Made by a program: the position numbers and the translations under genes
Notes under the pieces: generated by a model
What the model saw: the letters and a program-made list of their open reading frames with translations, nothing else
The model's database searches: none
What the model was told of the DNA's origin: nothing
Source: Macrothele yani
Taxonomy: Eukaryota; Arthropoda; Arachnida; Araneae; Macrothelidae
Reading direction: 5' to 3'
DNA length: 64,000 bases
Assembly: GCA_039090855.1 (NCBI GenBank)
Contig: CM077011.1
Location: 33,995,501 to 34,059,500, forward strand
Shown here: positions 11,358-25,460 of the stretch, piece by piece
Layout of the letters: every line of letters starts with the position of its first letter
Position numbering within the stretch: position 1 is the first letter of the stretch

Positions 11358-11989
11358 TGTACCACCCTATAATGATTTCAGTCTTCAACCAGCAGGTAGC
11401 ATATTATTCTGAAATATAAATTTTCTACATCACCTGATTTCGTAGTAACTGAAGAGATGCTACATCACACCTATAGTTTTGTTATGTCACTATTTTTGTT
11501 ATCTGAGTAAAATTTAAATCATATAATGTTTTAGTGTTGACTTTCAAAATAAAATTATAATACTACAGTAGGGGAATATATCTGACTCAAATTAAATGCT
11601 ACAAATAATTTATTTTCATCAATGATTTTGCAACAAACTGGTATTAAAAATTACAAAACCAAAGAATATGTACAATGAACATGAACATGTGGGAAAAAAG
11701 AAAAAATTCTAATCAGTTTTACAAACAGCAGAAGATAATTTTCTTAAATCTTGAGTATATTACATCGCAGGCTCTGTTTGCACCTAAGGAGCATCACGAT
11801 TTATTCATAATATAACAGATATCAAATGGAAGTTATTCAGTATGCATTTTCACCGTAACTTACACAGTTAAAACTCTTTGGAATTCAACAAATTAAAATT
11901 AAGGAAATGCAATACATGACCACATTAAGTAGAACTCAAAACAACAAATGAAAAGTTTTAGATCAAGGTATAAATGGTATGGAACTGAA

Positions 11990-12025
<36 letters not shown>

Positions 12026-13824
12026 TTTGCCAAATTAGATACAGAGAAAAAATCACAGAAATTTAGAACTGTTACTTGACACAAGATGTATATGTATTAA
12101 AAATTTATTTTCAGTAAAACAGAAAAGAACACAAGTAAAAATCAAATGAACAGACTTTTCACAACAGAGTTAAAAGCCCCAAAGTTTTAACAAACAGCTA
12201 TTTTACTCAAAACAATCTTTTATAATATATCTATAGCAATGTTTTAAATGTCAATGCTGAATTTCATTACAGCTGACCTCCACTGTTTAAAATGATGACC
12301 CATACACGCTTAAGCCATTCAGTCAATGAATAACACCAATTAAGTTTGACATTTCACAACACATTTTGTGGCACATAGCAACACAAAGGTAAATCTCTTG
12401 TTACATAGTAACATAAAAGCTATTTGCATCCCTGCATGCATAGTACATATCTTGGGCTCTTTTGCATTCTTTTAAGCACACCATCTAACAATTACTGACA
12501 TACTGGTCTTTCTTCCTGCCCTTCTTGAAACATAGCATATTCTCTATTAGTAAATATCAGTGAAGTGTAAAAAAAACAAACAAAACCTGCTTAAATCAAA
12601 TCTCTCTCTCTCTCTCTCACACACACACTAGCTGATTATTAATTAACAGTTCTGAAAGAGACAACAAATTCATTACATCACTGTTGCCAACATTTCATCC
12701 CTCATGTTAAATTTTGAATAATAGAAAACTAAGCAAACTTCATATGAATTGAATGGCTAGTCCCACAAACTATTTTCTCAACCAATCAGAAAATAAATTT
12801 GACCTCTTGAACTGAAGTCAAATATTTGTATAACTGAACTATATGTACTTTATGTAAGATGTTGCTATCAATATCTGTGTGACACCCATTAAAGCAATAT
12901 CTTCCATACAACCAGATTTTATTCAGTGTTAAATATTTATTCATCTTGGATTAAAATATGCAACAAAAGTATTAATGTAACAATTAGGTTTGAGTGCTAC
13001 CAAAGACTGCAGACACATTTCCACTTTTTAGGAGATCATTGCTTATTTTAGCACTATTTTTTTATTCTGCTATAAATCCATATAAAACAGAGGAATACCT
13101 GAAGCTTTGACTGATACCGAATTTAAGAACAGAAGTAATGATTGAATGACAATTCAAACTAAGTTGCGAAAAAGTGATGAAAAGCAAGAACCATATCATG
13201 CACGCAGTGTACAAAAAACAGGAAAAGAAAAATATTTTGAAAATTTTGTATGCGAGTTCTTCATGCATGTGTTTAGGGTACAGAGTACTAAACTGCAGGG
13301 AATGTGTTAAAAAATGAAGTGCTTTGTTTTTTTGTTTTTGCAGCCACAGAAACTCACAGAAGTAATAATTCATGCAGATAGCATAGTACTTCAAGTCCTA
13401 AAATAACATTTACATTAATCTGAAAAGGCTACTTTTTTAATGAAATAAAAAAAAAAGGGGGGGAGGGAAGTACTCCATTTTATGCTACTCCTTAAGTTTT
13501 GAAATAGCATAATTTGCAATTGATTTTCTATAAATTATACATGGTTTAATAAAAACTAATACATATATATTAGGAATTAAAACACGCCCACTTCTTTTCC
13601 ACATCTCTCTCGCATACCTTTGACTCATCCAGTCAAGCATTTCAGGGTAATGCTAATATTCTTCATGAAGCCTTTCAACCTTTATTCTGGAAGATGAATG
13701 AGTATTTCACGGTAGAGCCAATGTTCTTGCAGAAGCCTTTCAAATCCTTTATTCATCACAGGCATCTTCCTATTCCTCTTTTATGAACCAACATTCACTT
13801 TCATTTATGACAATAATGGGATTA
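11358..13824. other. Non-coding stretch with simple repeats
   Basis: Contains a (TTA)n array at about 11989-12023 and a TC/CA run at 12599-12628. No exon recognised; the 110-codon minus-strand frame at 13062-13394 is composition-driven and has no motif I know. Confidence 0.4.
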
Positions 13825-15040
13825 TGAGCACTTTTTTTACATTTCCGAAAAGCTTATGACCAAGTAAACAGAATGCTTCTGTGGAAAGTCCTTAATACTT
13901 AAGGTACAACTGGGAACCTGCCTGAAGGTGTAAAAGCTATGTATGCTGGCAGTAGATTATGTGTTAGTAGTGCTCTATCTAAATAGTTTTGTACTGGTGC
14001 AGGAGTCAGACAAGGTTGTGTAAAATTGCCATAGCCGTTTAATACATTTATGAATGCATTCATATGTGATGCAAAAATAGACAATACTGGTTCATGTCTT
14101 GGTAATACCAGTGTGCGCAAATTGCTGATGACACAGTCCTGTTAGCAGAGAGCGAAGCAGATAGGTTGTTGCACATGTAGGAAGTTTGTATGAAATTCAA
14201 ACCGAGTACAAATAAAGGAATAATTAAAGCTATGGTTTTTGAGAGAGATACTCTCTTAGTACTGAATGTAAGATTAGTCTAAATGGTGCAAAGTTAGACC
14301 TGGTGCATGAATTTGCATATGTAAGAAGCATGTTTGGCAGAGAAAACAGTTTAGATGGTGAAATTAATAAGCGAGTAAATTCTTCATTGAAAGTCATAGC
14401 TGCCTTATGATGGGTTCTCAAGAAAGTCCCGATGAAAGTATAAAAAAATGATGGGTTCTCAAGAAAGTCTCGAAAGGATAATTGTTCCTACTCTGATCAC
14501 ATCAGTGAAACCTGGGCACTACAAGAGAGACACAGGAGTCATTCGTGCACTAGAGATATATTTCTTACAACAGGTTTGTGGCAAGACACATTCTGATCAT
14601 GTGAGGAATGAAGATGTGTTGCAGAAGTGTAATGTGAAGCAAAATGTTGTTAGAAGATGGAGACAAATATTCTGAGGCGTTCCAATCATACTGAAAGAGT
14701 GTGTGGCGAGATGCTAACTCAGAGAATTTTTCAGCCCAAGTGGCAGGATTGAAAGGTAGAGAAAAGCCAAGGAAGTCAGGGAAGGACAAGATTTAGGAAT
14801 GTCTGCACAGGGAAAAGATAAATGAGTATGAAGTATAAATAAGTCTTTGTGTTACACTATGATGGATGTCAATGAAGCTAAAGCTGTGTGCCAAGATCGC
14901 TGTAAATGGTGACATTTAATGTATCTACAGTTATTAAAATCTACCACCAGTAGTTTTAAACTTATCTGGAAGATGAGCTTTCTTTGAGGGGCTAACCTCT
15001 GAATCTCAGAGAACAGCTTAGTGATATGTATGTATATATA
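13825..15040 (+). mobile_element. 5'-truncated non-LTR retrotransposon (LINE) with broken reverse transcriptase
   Basis: Translation in shifting frames gives RT fragments: FRKAYDQVNRMLLWKVL near 13840 (catalytic Asp region), GAGVRQGC near 14005, and a DDTVLLAESEADRL-type block near 14125 (the second and third catalytic Asp). The C-terminal part includes VCGKTHSDHVRNEDVLQKC near 14575. The element ends with the tail motif containing CTAACCTCTGAATCTCAGAG and a short TATG/TATA repeat. A homologous minus-strand copy is at 43036-44540. Several stops and frameshifts show it is dead. The clade was not determined; it is not the RTE type at 60057. Confidence 0.8.
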
Positions 15041-15321
15041 ACTCACGAAAGTACTAATTTTATGGAGTACTGAGTTGAATGTAGATGATGATATGATTCA
15101 CCTGGAGTATAAAATTTAGTTTCAGTTATTCAAGAACTGGTAACGGCACTCAAGTATATGTGGGGTTACTTCTTTCAGCAGATATTTCCTTTTAAGCGAA
15201 TACTGAAAAAATATGCTCTCAGCAGCAGCGGCTCGTGGTTGAAAAAATAGGTGAAGAGCTACAAGAGCAATATGAAAAGATATCTACTGTGTTCAATGAA
15301 AATCACTATATGAGCACTGAC

Positions 15322-17518
15322 CTATTTTTCGTATATTAGATCAATTCTTCTTTCTTTTAAAGCTGCAAATTTGTCAATTATGTCGTCATAGAATGGTTGT
15401 TTCTTTGTAAGCATCAATAAAATATCTTTCTGAATAGAAATATTTGCCAAAGAAGCAAGTCTGTCTTGAGAAATGGTGTTTCTTGAGTAAGTTTGTATTC
15501 TTTTAAGGCAAGAAAAACTTCTTTCCACTGACACACTTGTAGATGGAATGGTTAAAATGAGGGCATCCAATTTATAAGCTTTTGTAAAAATGTCTTTATC
15601 TTCATGAAGCACTCGAAGAAGTTCTTGAGTCGATATATTCCTTAATTTTTCGTTGGCATATACAAGACTCAGTTCATTTTTAAGGCGCTGGAGTTTAGTA
15701 AATATTTTCCCGTAAAAATGTTGTAGATTTTCAAAAGCGTGAGAGGGAAAGCTTGAATTAAATTGTTCGAATTTGGTTGTGTCAGCAAGACAAACAAATT
15801 GAAGTTTTTCACAGTCTTGAAATCTTATATCCATTCCCATAAGAATGTGGTCTAAAATTTCAAAATACAATTGTTTATAATTTTGAAAAATTGTTTCTTA
15901 TATGCTGCTCTTATGAATATGCTGCTCTTATGAAAGAGCAGCATATTCCCGTTTAGATCTGCTGATTTCTGTGATTTTGCTAGCTTTTCCAAACAGTGTT
16001 TCAAATACTTCATCGTTCCTTTTATGACTCAAAATTACACGAGTTTTTTAATTTGAGTTACACAGTAGTTTATGTCTAGTGATTTTTTCTGCAAAATTTC
16101 GAATAATAGATCAGTGGGGCTAAAAATTTCATTAAATACTATTGCCAAAAATGTAAATTCAAAAGTGTTCATATCATTTGAAATTCCCTTGGCAAGTTCA
16201 ATTGATTTTTTGTCTGATTGCTCACTATTTGTCAGAAATTCGAATACTTCCTTCAATTTATCCCAATCTTTAACAATTACACTTGCTAACTTCGAAGTGG
16301 AGGACCATCGAGTTTCTGCTATGGTTGGTATGCGTCTTGCGGTTGTAGATCTGAGTGTATAAGATCGCTTCACTGAGTGGTGAAAAAACGAAGGAATTCC
16401 AGTGAGGCTGGCGTAAAATATACGACACTTTGAAATTTTAGAAAAACTGCTGTAATACAAGGTTCAAACGATGTGCTAAGCAATGAACAAAAACAGCTTG
16501 AGAAGCTTTATCCTTGATTTTTTTCTGGAGCCCATTCAAGTGTCCAGACATTACACTTGCCCCATCATAACATTGTCCTATTAATTTGTGTTGATAATCG
16601 AATTTTTCCAAAATTTTGTCTAACATTTTGTATAAAGCTTCTGGCGTTCGATATCCACTCACGTCGTGGAAACCCTAAAATCGCTCAACCAATACACCTT
16701 CCGAATGAACAGATCTTATTATTAAAGAGCACTCGGAAGTCTGGTTATGTCTTCCCATCTACTTGAATATAAAAGCATTGAACTTCATTTATTTCATTTT
16801 TAACGTGATCGTTTATATATTCAGAAATACATTCAATTAATTCATTTTGAATAGTTTTTGAGTCACCTGTGAAGACATTTTTTATCTTTTCGTATTGATT
16901 TTGAATTTCTAAAGGACTTCTTGATATCAACAATGAAAGTAATTCTTTGAAATTTCCACGATTTATCAAGTCCATACTTTCGTCATGGCCATGGAACGCT
17001 AGTTCTTGTTTGCTCAAATATAATACTGCATCAATGACTGTCCGCAGGAAAAGTCTATTTAAACGAACGTTTTTGTTGAAATGCATTTTCAAAAGCCTAG
17101 CATTCTCCCTCAGGACATCGGCAATGGTGTTCTGATTTTTTTCAAAATTCCTTAGCATTAACTTGCATTTCAGGTGTTCGCTAGAAACACCATGTTTATG
17201 AAGTGAGCGTGTTATATTTAATAAATCTGAGAATCCGTCTTTATTCCACGCCGAATGTTTATTACTAAAAAGTAAGCAGGACCAACAAAATAATTTTTGT
17301 AACACAGAAGTACTACAAAGCCATTTATATTCAGTAAACCAACAATTTTTAAAATTAATATTGTAGGATTTACCACTCTTCTTGATTTCTTTTTTGGCAA
17401 CAATTTTCAGTGATTCCGTCGGTCGTCCTTGAAGTAAAATGTCTCTTTTATCTTCATCTTTCCACCGCTTAAATGGAGTTTGTAATAAATTACAAACAAT
17501 GTCGTTCACAGGATACAT
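15322..17518 (-). pseudogene. hAT transposase (ZMYM1/DUF4371-like), frameshifted
   Basis: Four minus-strand blocks make up one protein. Residues from 17518 to 16745 contain a TTF-type zinc-finger-like region (CWFTEYKWLCS near 17340, FCWSCLLFSN near 17285) and the LAFHGHDESMDLINRGNF signature at about 16950-17010, typical of DUF4371 hAT proteins. The next block (16662-16438) has IGQCYDGASVMSGHLNGLQ and VHCLAHRLNLVL. Then comes 16460-16035, and last 15870-15322 with the hAT C-terminal dimerisation motif PSTSVSVERSFSCLKRI. The blocks are joined by at least three frameshifts or stops, so it is inactive here. The starting Met at 17518 begins the longest block and is plausible. Confidence 0.9.
15905..15951. 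repeat. Small direct and inverted duplication inside the hAT element
   Basis: ATATGCTGCTCTTATGA is present twice in tandem, and the second unit is followed by its own inverted copy (GAATATGCTGCTCTT then AAGAGCAGCATATTC), giving a 15-bp perfect hairpin with a 4-base loop. It sits at one of the breaks in the transposase frame and probably arose by a local templated error. Confidence 0.8.
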
Positions 17519-18044
17519 ACTTTAAATAAAACTATCACTAACTGTTAAACTGTACACGAAACTACAGTAACAGCTAAACTTTTTGACAAATAATCACAAA
17601 GCACGAAAAAACAAATCCCTTTCGGAAAGCATGTACCACAACACTGCAAGATGCCCCGGGTAAAACATAACGTTTCACTGCGATCTCCTTCAAAGGTCAT
17701 GATTCCATCTGCAGAGCTTCGGAGCCGAAAGATAAAACACTTCACTTGCGCGCCAGATAGGGAGATTGACGTCACGGTTACCATAGCAACTCGGTCGAAA
17801 GCTGCAGACTTTCAAGGGTTTTCATTTCGGCTCTTCACTTGCATTGTTTTGCGTATGAGGACTTGTTTTCCGTCTTGAACACGCTATGTGAATTGATATC
17901 AAATCAAAATTTTGAGTATTTTGTAACACAATAGAGACAAAAAATAATATATTATACAAATTACTGAATAAAACTTTATTTTAAGTAAAATAGGTGAAGA
18001 GGCACTTCACCTACTTCACCTGAAAAGCTGCCACTGGCTCTCAG

Positions 18045-18786
18045 GTTTCATAGCATTTAGATAGTTTTGCAGATTTAATCAATTGTAGGACCACAATGGG
18101 CAAAGAACTAAGTCCTGATAAATTTGGGTGATTTAGGCATTTTTTTCATAGTAATTTCTTTTCTATCATCAAAAATACTAGTTCAATACTTAACTCTCAT
18201 TATGGGAATATGATTTTATGCACATCATGAGAATGACCTATTTCTTTTCCTCTCCCCCTCTCTCTTTTTGTTTGCAGTTGAAAGTATTAATTTATTTCTA
18301 ATTTACATTGATTATTAGCTCCACGGAACAGATAGAATTTAAGTTAAAAACAATAACATACACACCACTTTCACTCAGATTTTGAGCAACTCCCTCTGTG
18401 TGTGGTACATGAGTCAAAAATTATTTTTTGCCCATTTAGTCCTGCATGAACTGGAATGAGGATTCACTATTCCCACCCAACAAATTAGGATAAAGTGAAG
18501 CTCAAATTTAGGAAGTTGCATTTACACAAACTATGACATGCAGACAAAACATTCTTCATCTGACTTCCCAATAGAACCCTCCCACATCTAACCTAAGGGG
18601 CTTTTTTTTTTCTTACTCCCGCAGTTCACCAACACCAGAAAACAAGCAATCCCGCAATATCTCTTTTCCTCTCACACCACAGCAAATAGGTTCCTGAAAT
18701 AGAAATATTAAACATCAAAATGTTTAAGGTTCAACAGCTGTATGTAAGTGAGAAGAATTGGCAGGAAAACATGTAACACACAAAAC
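18045..18786. other. Non-coding stretch, nothing recognised
   Basis: AT-rich spacer between the hAT element and the foldback; no coding or repeat signal that I could place. Confidence 0.45.
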
Positions 18787-19512
18787 ATTAAAATAATTGC
18801 TGAAATCGTCATCACACGCGTAAGTTACGTTGAAAAATTATGAGTGGGACGTTTCGGTAGCGACTTCTACCTTCATCAGCGCCATGGAATGAGACACGTG
18901 GTAAAAGCGCCAATTGTTGCCAGATTTCAAAACCACTTTCCAAATAATAAGGATGTTAAAAGATGCGCCAGTATTGCAGGTGTTAGGGGCAAGGTAGATT
19001 TCAATGCTTTCGCGGTATCTGAGGGCATGCTGATTGCTGAACAGGGCGATTCGCTAAACATTGTGCCAATCGGAAAGCTGCGGACGTATCGCTGATGCTT
19101 AAAATTGAAAGGGAGGTGGAAGGGCTACCTTTCTTAACATCATCATGGAGCATATTGCTGATGCTAAGAAAGGTAGCCCTTCCACCTTCCTTTCAATTTT
19201 AACCATCAGCGATACGTCCGCGGCTCCCGATTGGCACAATGTTAAGCGAATTGCCCCGTTCAGCAATCGGCATGCCCTCAGATACCGCGAAAGCATTGAA
19301 ATCTGCCTTACCCCTAACACCTGCAATACTGACGCACCTTTTAACATCCTTATTATTTGGAAAGCAATTTTGAAATCTGGCAACAACTGACGCTTTTACC
19401 ATGTGTCTCATTCCATGACTGATGAAGGTAGAAGTCGCTACCAAAACGTCCAGCTCATAATTTTTCAACGTAATCTATGCGTGTGATGCCGATTTCAAGA
19501 ATTCTTTTAAAG
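18787..19512. mobile_element. Large foldback, candidate inverted Penelope-like element ends with hammerhead-like cores
   Basis: Two arms of about 340 bp, roughly 18787-19137 and 19167-19512, are reverse complements with scattered differences, around a spacer of about 30 bp. TTAA lies at both outer edges (18788-18791 and 19507-19510). In each arm, reading toward the outside, there is CTGATGA, then a GGTAG/CTACC stem with loop AAGTCG, then GAAAC and GTC. The left arm has this on the minus strand (18879-18848) and the right arm on the plus strand (19419-19450, with GAAAC changed to AAAAC). That order matches the hammerhead ribozyme core, which is known from Penelope-like retroelement ends. The Penelope assignment is inference; one extra A follows CTGATGA. 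A diverged single arm lies at 36770-36925. Confidence 0.65.
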
Positions 19513-21504
19513 CTGTATGTTTGCATTGTCAGTAGAGAAAAGCACCTCCCCCCCCATAAAATCTCTATGAAAATACACCCGCTTAAGAGCCATAGCTTTG
19601 GAAAAACTAATTTTTAAATGGTAGTTCTGGACTAATATAAAATATTTTGCTCTAGTCCAACCATGAAATCTGATAGTCCTGAGCATCGACTAGCTTATTT
19701 TTCTATTTTTCATCCCCTGGTGTAGTTATATAAATTTAACTGCTAGATTGCAGGATGGCAAAGTCTTACAAAGTCAGTACAGAGTACTTTCACAGCTATA
19801 TGCTAAACAAACTGTATAATTAGAAGGATGTTAAATTTTCCTTAAAACTGCTATTAATTGACACATTTTTGAAGAATCAGAAACTATTTGGAATTGATTT
19901 ACATAGCGAAGATATGTTGCACAACAGGATTGTACTGCAGTCTATTCATAATAAAACTAAAAAAGGGGGCAGCAGGAGAAAAGAACTGATTGGGAGAGGG
20001 GGGGACTTTCTACACACAGAACATAAATATTTCTTGAAGTAATAATTAGAAAAGTTTAGAAATACTCTATTTTGGCTTTACTATTTAGCACAGTATGACA
20101 AATTTAGATTCTATTCCACCATCAAATTCCTTTTGGCAAATTTAACAGGAAGATAAAATGGCCTTTAAAGAGGGTCACTGCACGTCTGATTTAAAATAGG
20201 TTACACACATACGCGCGCGTCTAACTTAAGGTGCAAAATATTGTACCCTTATGAAATACCAAAACAACTTGAATTCAAGGATTTCTGTAACAGTCTTTCA
20301 TAATATATGTACTTCATTTTTCATTGATTTATTTTTTTAGCACTGACAGGAGCTATACCAGGCTATTTAGAACCCCTAATGTAAGCGTGTTAAGGGAAAC
20401 AAATTCCTCAGCGCAGACACATGTTTCTCTCTTCCTTTTCTTAGCTTCTTTTTTCTTTAACTTAATAAGTATCATAAATATGATTTTCCATTTTGGTTTT
20501 ATTGTAAAACTTGAAAATTAATATTTTTGTGGGATATTTTGAATTCACTGTTCCTGGAAAAAAATAAAAATAAAAACTGTGCAGAAATTCTTACATAACT
20601 GATTAGATATTTTTAAGTTCAACATCTGTCCTTCAAATGCTGAACTTAAAAATATTGCAATAATAAATTCAACATAAAATATAACAATAACACAACAGTG
20701 TGGTAACAGCAATAGTTGAACTCAAAATGCAATTGTCCGGTGGGTTATTTGACAATGGTGGTGCCATTTCTTCTATTCCACTGGCTGTGAAACTGCCATC
20801 TCCTTTGTTGGTAAGGGACGATATAAATAAATCTGAAAACGCTACTTGTACATCTTTTAATTACTTTCAATTAAGAGCTATGGAATAGGTGATAGTAGAT
20901 ATAGCACTCTGAAATAAGTGGTTTAATTAGGCAGAATTTGATTTATCTCCTCCACTGCCTTTCCCCCTCCCCACCTACAATACAAAGAAACAATAATTAG
21001 AATATATCTACACAGATATTCTTCAATAAAGCTGAATGAGGAAACTTAAAAATTCAATGGCTATCTGGAGTGCTTTGCTGAATCATTTTAATAACATATG
21101 TGGCATGCTTCCAGCTAATGCTACAATTCATCTTCACATTTAAAGGCCCACAATGCAAATTGTCATAGTAAACTGCTTGCTCACTGTCATATAGGGTTCT
21201 AGTGTCTTATGCCAATTAGATACTAGTTATTCCTGGGTACTAGCCTGAGCATGGAAGAATGAGAATTATGGAGCATCATGGTAAAAAGGCCAGGTGTAGT
21301 TATATAGTGCCTGATATGAGAGTGGCATAGCCAGCTGTCGTCTTAGAATGTTGTAAGGTCATTACCGAAAAAAGCCGACATGTCACATGACTCTGTATGG
21401 GTAGAAGTAGTGAAAAGTGTTATATCTATACCTGTCTTAGGGAGTCAGAGTCATACTGATGAAGGTCACCTGTATAATGAAGGTGATACAGAGGGAACAG
21501 TTGT
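19513..21504. other. Non-coding stretch with one small hairpin
   Basis: A short inverted repeat lies at about 20609-20655 (AGTTCAACATC facing GCTGAACTT within TATTTTTAAG and CTTAAAAATAT). No exon was recognised; the open frames are short and AT-driven. Confidence 0.45.
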
Positions 21505-21507
21505 TTC

Positions 21508-21619
21508 AAGGTGAAAGTTGATATGGGCAAGGACTATAATTTGTACCTCTTGGAAGCAATAACACTTTATAAATGGTATTATTGCAAACATTTTGGCACC
21601 CATATCAACTTTCACCTGG
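21508..21619. repeat. Inverted repeat, about 20-bp arms plus inner pairing
   Basis: AGGTGAAAGTTGATATGGG at about 21509-21527 is matched exactly by its complement CCCATATCAACTTTCACCT near 21598-21616. Inside, GCAATAACAC and GTATTATTGC also pair around a short loop. No flanking target duplication was seen, so it could be a small MITE or a chance-preserved hairpin. Confidence 0.7.
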
Positions 21620-21826
21620 AGGCAACTGTTCATTTTGTACACCTTTACTATGTCTCTAGAGCTGTCTCTGTGTTTTTATGTTCACATACAAATAAAATCC
21701 AAGAAAGGGTAATCGACAAAGTGGCTTGGTATCTCTGATGGTGCAATGAAACTAGAGTATCACTATTCATCTTTACCTACAGTGTCAAATTGTGGTGATA
21801 ATTTATAGCCACAATGCATAAACATA

Positions 21827-22760
<934 letters not shown>

Positions 22761-25065
22761 TATATATATAAATATATATATACTTAAGAGCAAAACTGAA
22801 GACTAAGGAAAAAATTTTAGAATTTAAAACGAAGGGTATATTTTGCAACAATGCTGCTAACAGTAAATAATATGCCGCACAGAATGCATTTTCGATGCTC
22901 AGATCACACTTCCCTCTGACCAGAAGTTTATTCTACAAAACGAGAGAAATTATTAAAACAAACAGGACCTCACCAAAACCACTGTTTACCATACTTTTCA
23001 ATAAGAACATACTCTAAGAATAAGTTTTCAGCATTATTCAAATAGGCTGATTATAACATTATTCAGTTAAAATGACAGTATGTACTTTAAACATTTTCCA
23101 GGACAATCATCTTACTTAACCATCTACTGCAGTTTGTTTGCTGAGCAATGGCCCATCTTCATAATGGCAACTGATGAAAATTGTAAATTTCAGACAATAG
23201 CAGTGGTGTTGACAGTTGTTTCTGGATGTTGCTTCACTTTTAACAAGCAAAGCAACAGCTTGAAAGAAATTTAGTTATCTGGAAACAACCCACTTAAAAG
23301 TGAGTTGTTTCCAGGTGATAGCCAAAGTGCTGGTGCAGTCATTACAGAAAGAACACAAGTTGCAACATTTGTTTTGATAAATCTGTATTATTACCCATCA
23401 AAATTGCAGTACACAGTAAATTAATTTAAGTGTCTTTAAAATGTTGGAAGTACAGCCGAACCTTCTCACAAGGAGTCTGTATTTAGCGAGATCTCAGATT
23501 TAACGAAAAAAACAACAAAAAACAACAACAACAACAGGAACTTTTGTTTGGTATAAAGTTAATTCAGAGCTAATTTGGCCGTTTTTAATAAACACAATTT
23601 AACGAAGTCCCCAGACTTAATGAGGGAGAGGAAAGCCAAAATGGTCATTTTTAACGAGCAAAGCAACAAAATGGAGAAATAGAAATCGTGGCATACAAGA
23701 TGAAATTGGAACAGAGAAATCCTTGTGTGCTAATGGGAAAATGTTGACAGAAAAGCAATGGGATAGGATTGCATCAAAGGCTCAACAAGTGAGTTGTGCA
23801 AGAGACTCTCTCTTGCTTTTGGGTATATTATTGGCTTTGCTTTTGGGTATATTATGTCAGCAGAGTTGAAAACAGGCCACCTACTCCTAGGCAAAAAGAG
23901 AATGGGTAGGAGGGCACACGCACACACACACACACATATGTGGAGTTCTGGGGGACGACTGCAGAGGGGGATAGAGGAGTAATGGAATGGGGATGCCACC
24001 GAAAACGGAACAGGAGATAATTCCTGGAATTATGTCCATTGCCATTTTCACCCTCCAAGTGGGCACTGCATTGGGAAGATTGGTGCTGCTTTTTGTTTCA
24101 TGTGTGTTGTGCAGTTGAACACCAGTTAGTCTCACCATGACGTTAAGTTGAATACATTTGAAAGATTTAATTAACTACAGTAATAATGTAGTTAATCAAT
24201 TTGATCTTTCAAATACATCCAGTTGTTATGGATATATACCTGGGTATTATAAACATATATGCATATTACCACATATGCATATTTTTACACAGTGATCACC
24301 CAAAACAGATCTAGCGAGGGCTTCTGGTGCACTTTTCCAGGCTCCTAATTATTATAAGCAGGTTCTGCTTCATATTTTCTGATTATTAATACTGTATATC
24401 TCTTCTCATATTTTTAAGGTGAAATGATGTTTAAAAGTTATTCAGTTTTCATTATTGGTAAGGGTCATATTTATGAAGTCAGTGTAACAAAAATTTTTTT
24501 TATGTAGTTTATTAATATTTATAATCTCTTGCTCATTTCAACTTGTCAAACTAGTACTTTTTGAAGAATGTTATAAAACTGTAACAATAAATTCATAACT
24601 TTGATTACATTCTTCAATGTGACTAAATACAATGTAAAATATATATAAAGAGGAAAGATTTTTCTTGCTTCAAACTGGTCACTATCGAATGTCATGATCC
24701 CAAAAAAATTGGGTGTGTCTTGCATTAACTAGCTTCTAGTCTGATGGGAGATCTTGTGAAAATAGGATGAGATCCAACTCTCCCATATACATTTTTGTCA
24801 AATATGAAGAAGAGTGACTAGTTTCATGCCGTAAACAGAGAAGAGTTTTCAAATTTCTCTATTAATATAGTTTTTTTTAATCATACCAGAGAATGCAATC
24901 AAAGTTAAGAATTTATATTACAACACTTTTTCTGAACTGTTTATGAATATTTGCATATATTCAAATAAGCAAATGGTTTTAAGGATTTATCAGACTCACA
25001 TTAAGAAAAAAGTTTGTTTCAACAGCTTTAAAAATTTCATTTTCCAATAGTGTACAAGTTTTTGG

Positions 25066-25070
<5 letters not shown>
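22761..25070. other. Non-coding stretch with small palindromes and a doubtful pogo-like remnant
   Basis: A hairpin lies at 23276-23322 (CTGGAAACAACCCACTT facing AAGTGAGTTGTTTCCAG around AA). A second lies at 24150-24220 (ATTTGAAAGAT and TTAACTACA facing TGTAGTTAA and ATCTTTCAAAT). The start CAGCCGAACCTTCTC at about 23453 looks like a degenerate pogo/Tigger end, but no matching right end was secured. A CA run is at 23917-23937. No exon recognised. Confidence 0.45.

Positions 25071-25134
<64 letters not shown>
25071..25134. repeat. (CA)n microsatellite, about 32 units
   Basis: Uninterrupted CA dinucleotides over about 64 bases, followed by GTGTGTG, so that the end can fold back. Confidence 0.97.
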
Positions 25135-25136
<2 letters not shown>

Positions 25137-25213
25137 GTGTGAACAATAATTCAAATCAGATTCTTAAGATATACATTTTGAATTTTTGTTTAAAAATTGA
25201 TATACCATATTAA

Positions 25214-25456
25214 CCCTTTAACGCCCAAAACGCCCGAACATACAAACGACCATTGCTGCCCGAAACACCTGTCTACAGTGAGTCAGATTTCCTACCCTTA
25301 CCAGTTCTTTAAATTTGCACTACCTATGGGGGGTCAGCAGGAGTCACAGCCAGTCACCACGGTTGTTACTAAACAAAGAAGAGAAACAACGGACAGTTTC
25401 AGGCGTTATGGTATTTAGAGTGATACTAGATTTTAGAAGTCATGGTCGTTAAAGGG
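25214..25456. mobile_element. piggyBac-type MITE, 243 bp, TTAA flanks
   Basis: The sequence is bounded by TTAA at 25210-25213 and 25457-25460. The left end is CCCTTTAACGCCC and the right end, reverse-complemented, CCCTTTAACGACC. TTAA target and a CCC start are the hallmarks of piggyBac-related elements. It is too short to encode a transposase and is more GC-rich than its surroundings. Confidence 0.75.
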
Positions 25457-25460
25457 TTAA

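Larger units (their letters stand above)
15223..18036 (-). mobile_element. hAT element (2.8 kb) with 8-bp target duplication
   Basis: GCTCTCAG occurs exactly at both outer edges (15215-15222 and 18037-18044), the 8-bp duplication expected for hAT. The left end is CAGCAGCGGCTCGTGG and the right end, reverse-complemented, is CAGTGGCAGC followed by TTTTCAGG, giving short imperfect inverted repeats. Both ends also share AAAATAGGTGAAGAG just inside. The transposase lies on the minus strand, so its 5' end is at the right. Confidence 0.93.

Noticed and set aside
19145..19390. 81-codon frame in the foldback right arm and its mirror frames on the minus strand
   Set aside because: The frames exist in duplicate only because the arms are inverted copies; no conserved protein motif was recognised.
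23453..24140. Degenerate pogo/Tigger-like element
   Set aside because: The left end is suggestive but a matching right end and TA duplication could not be secured, and the body has no transposase motif.
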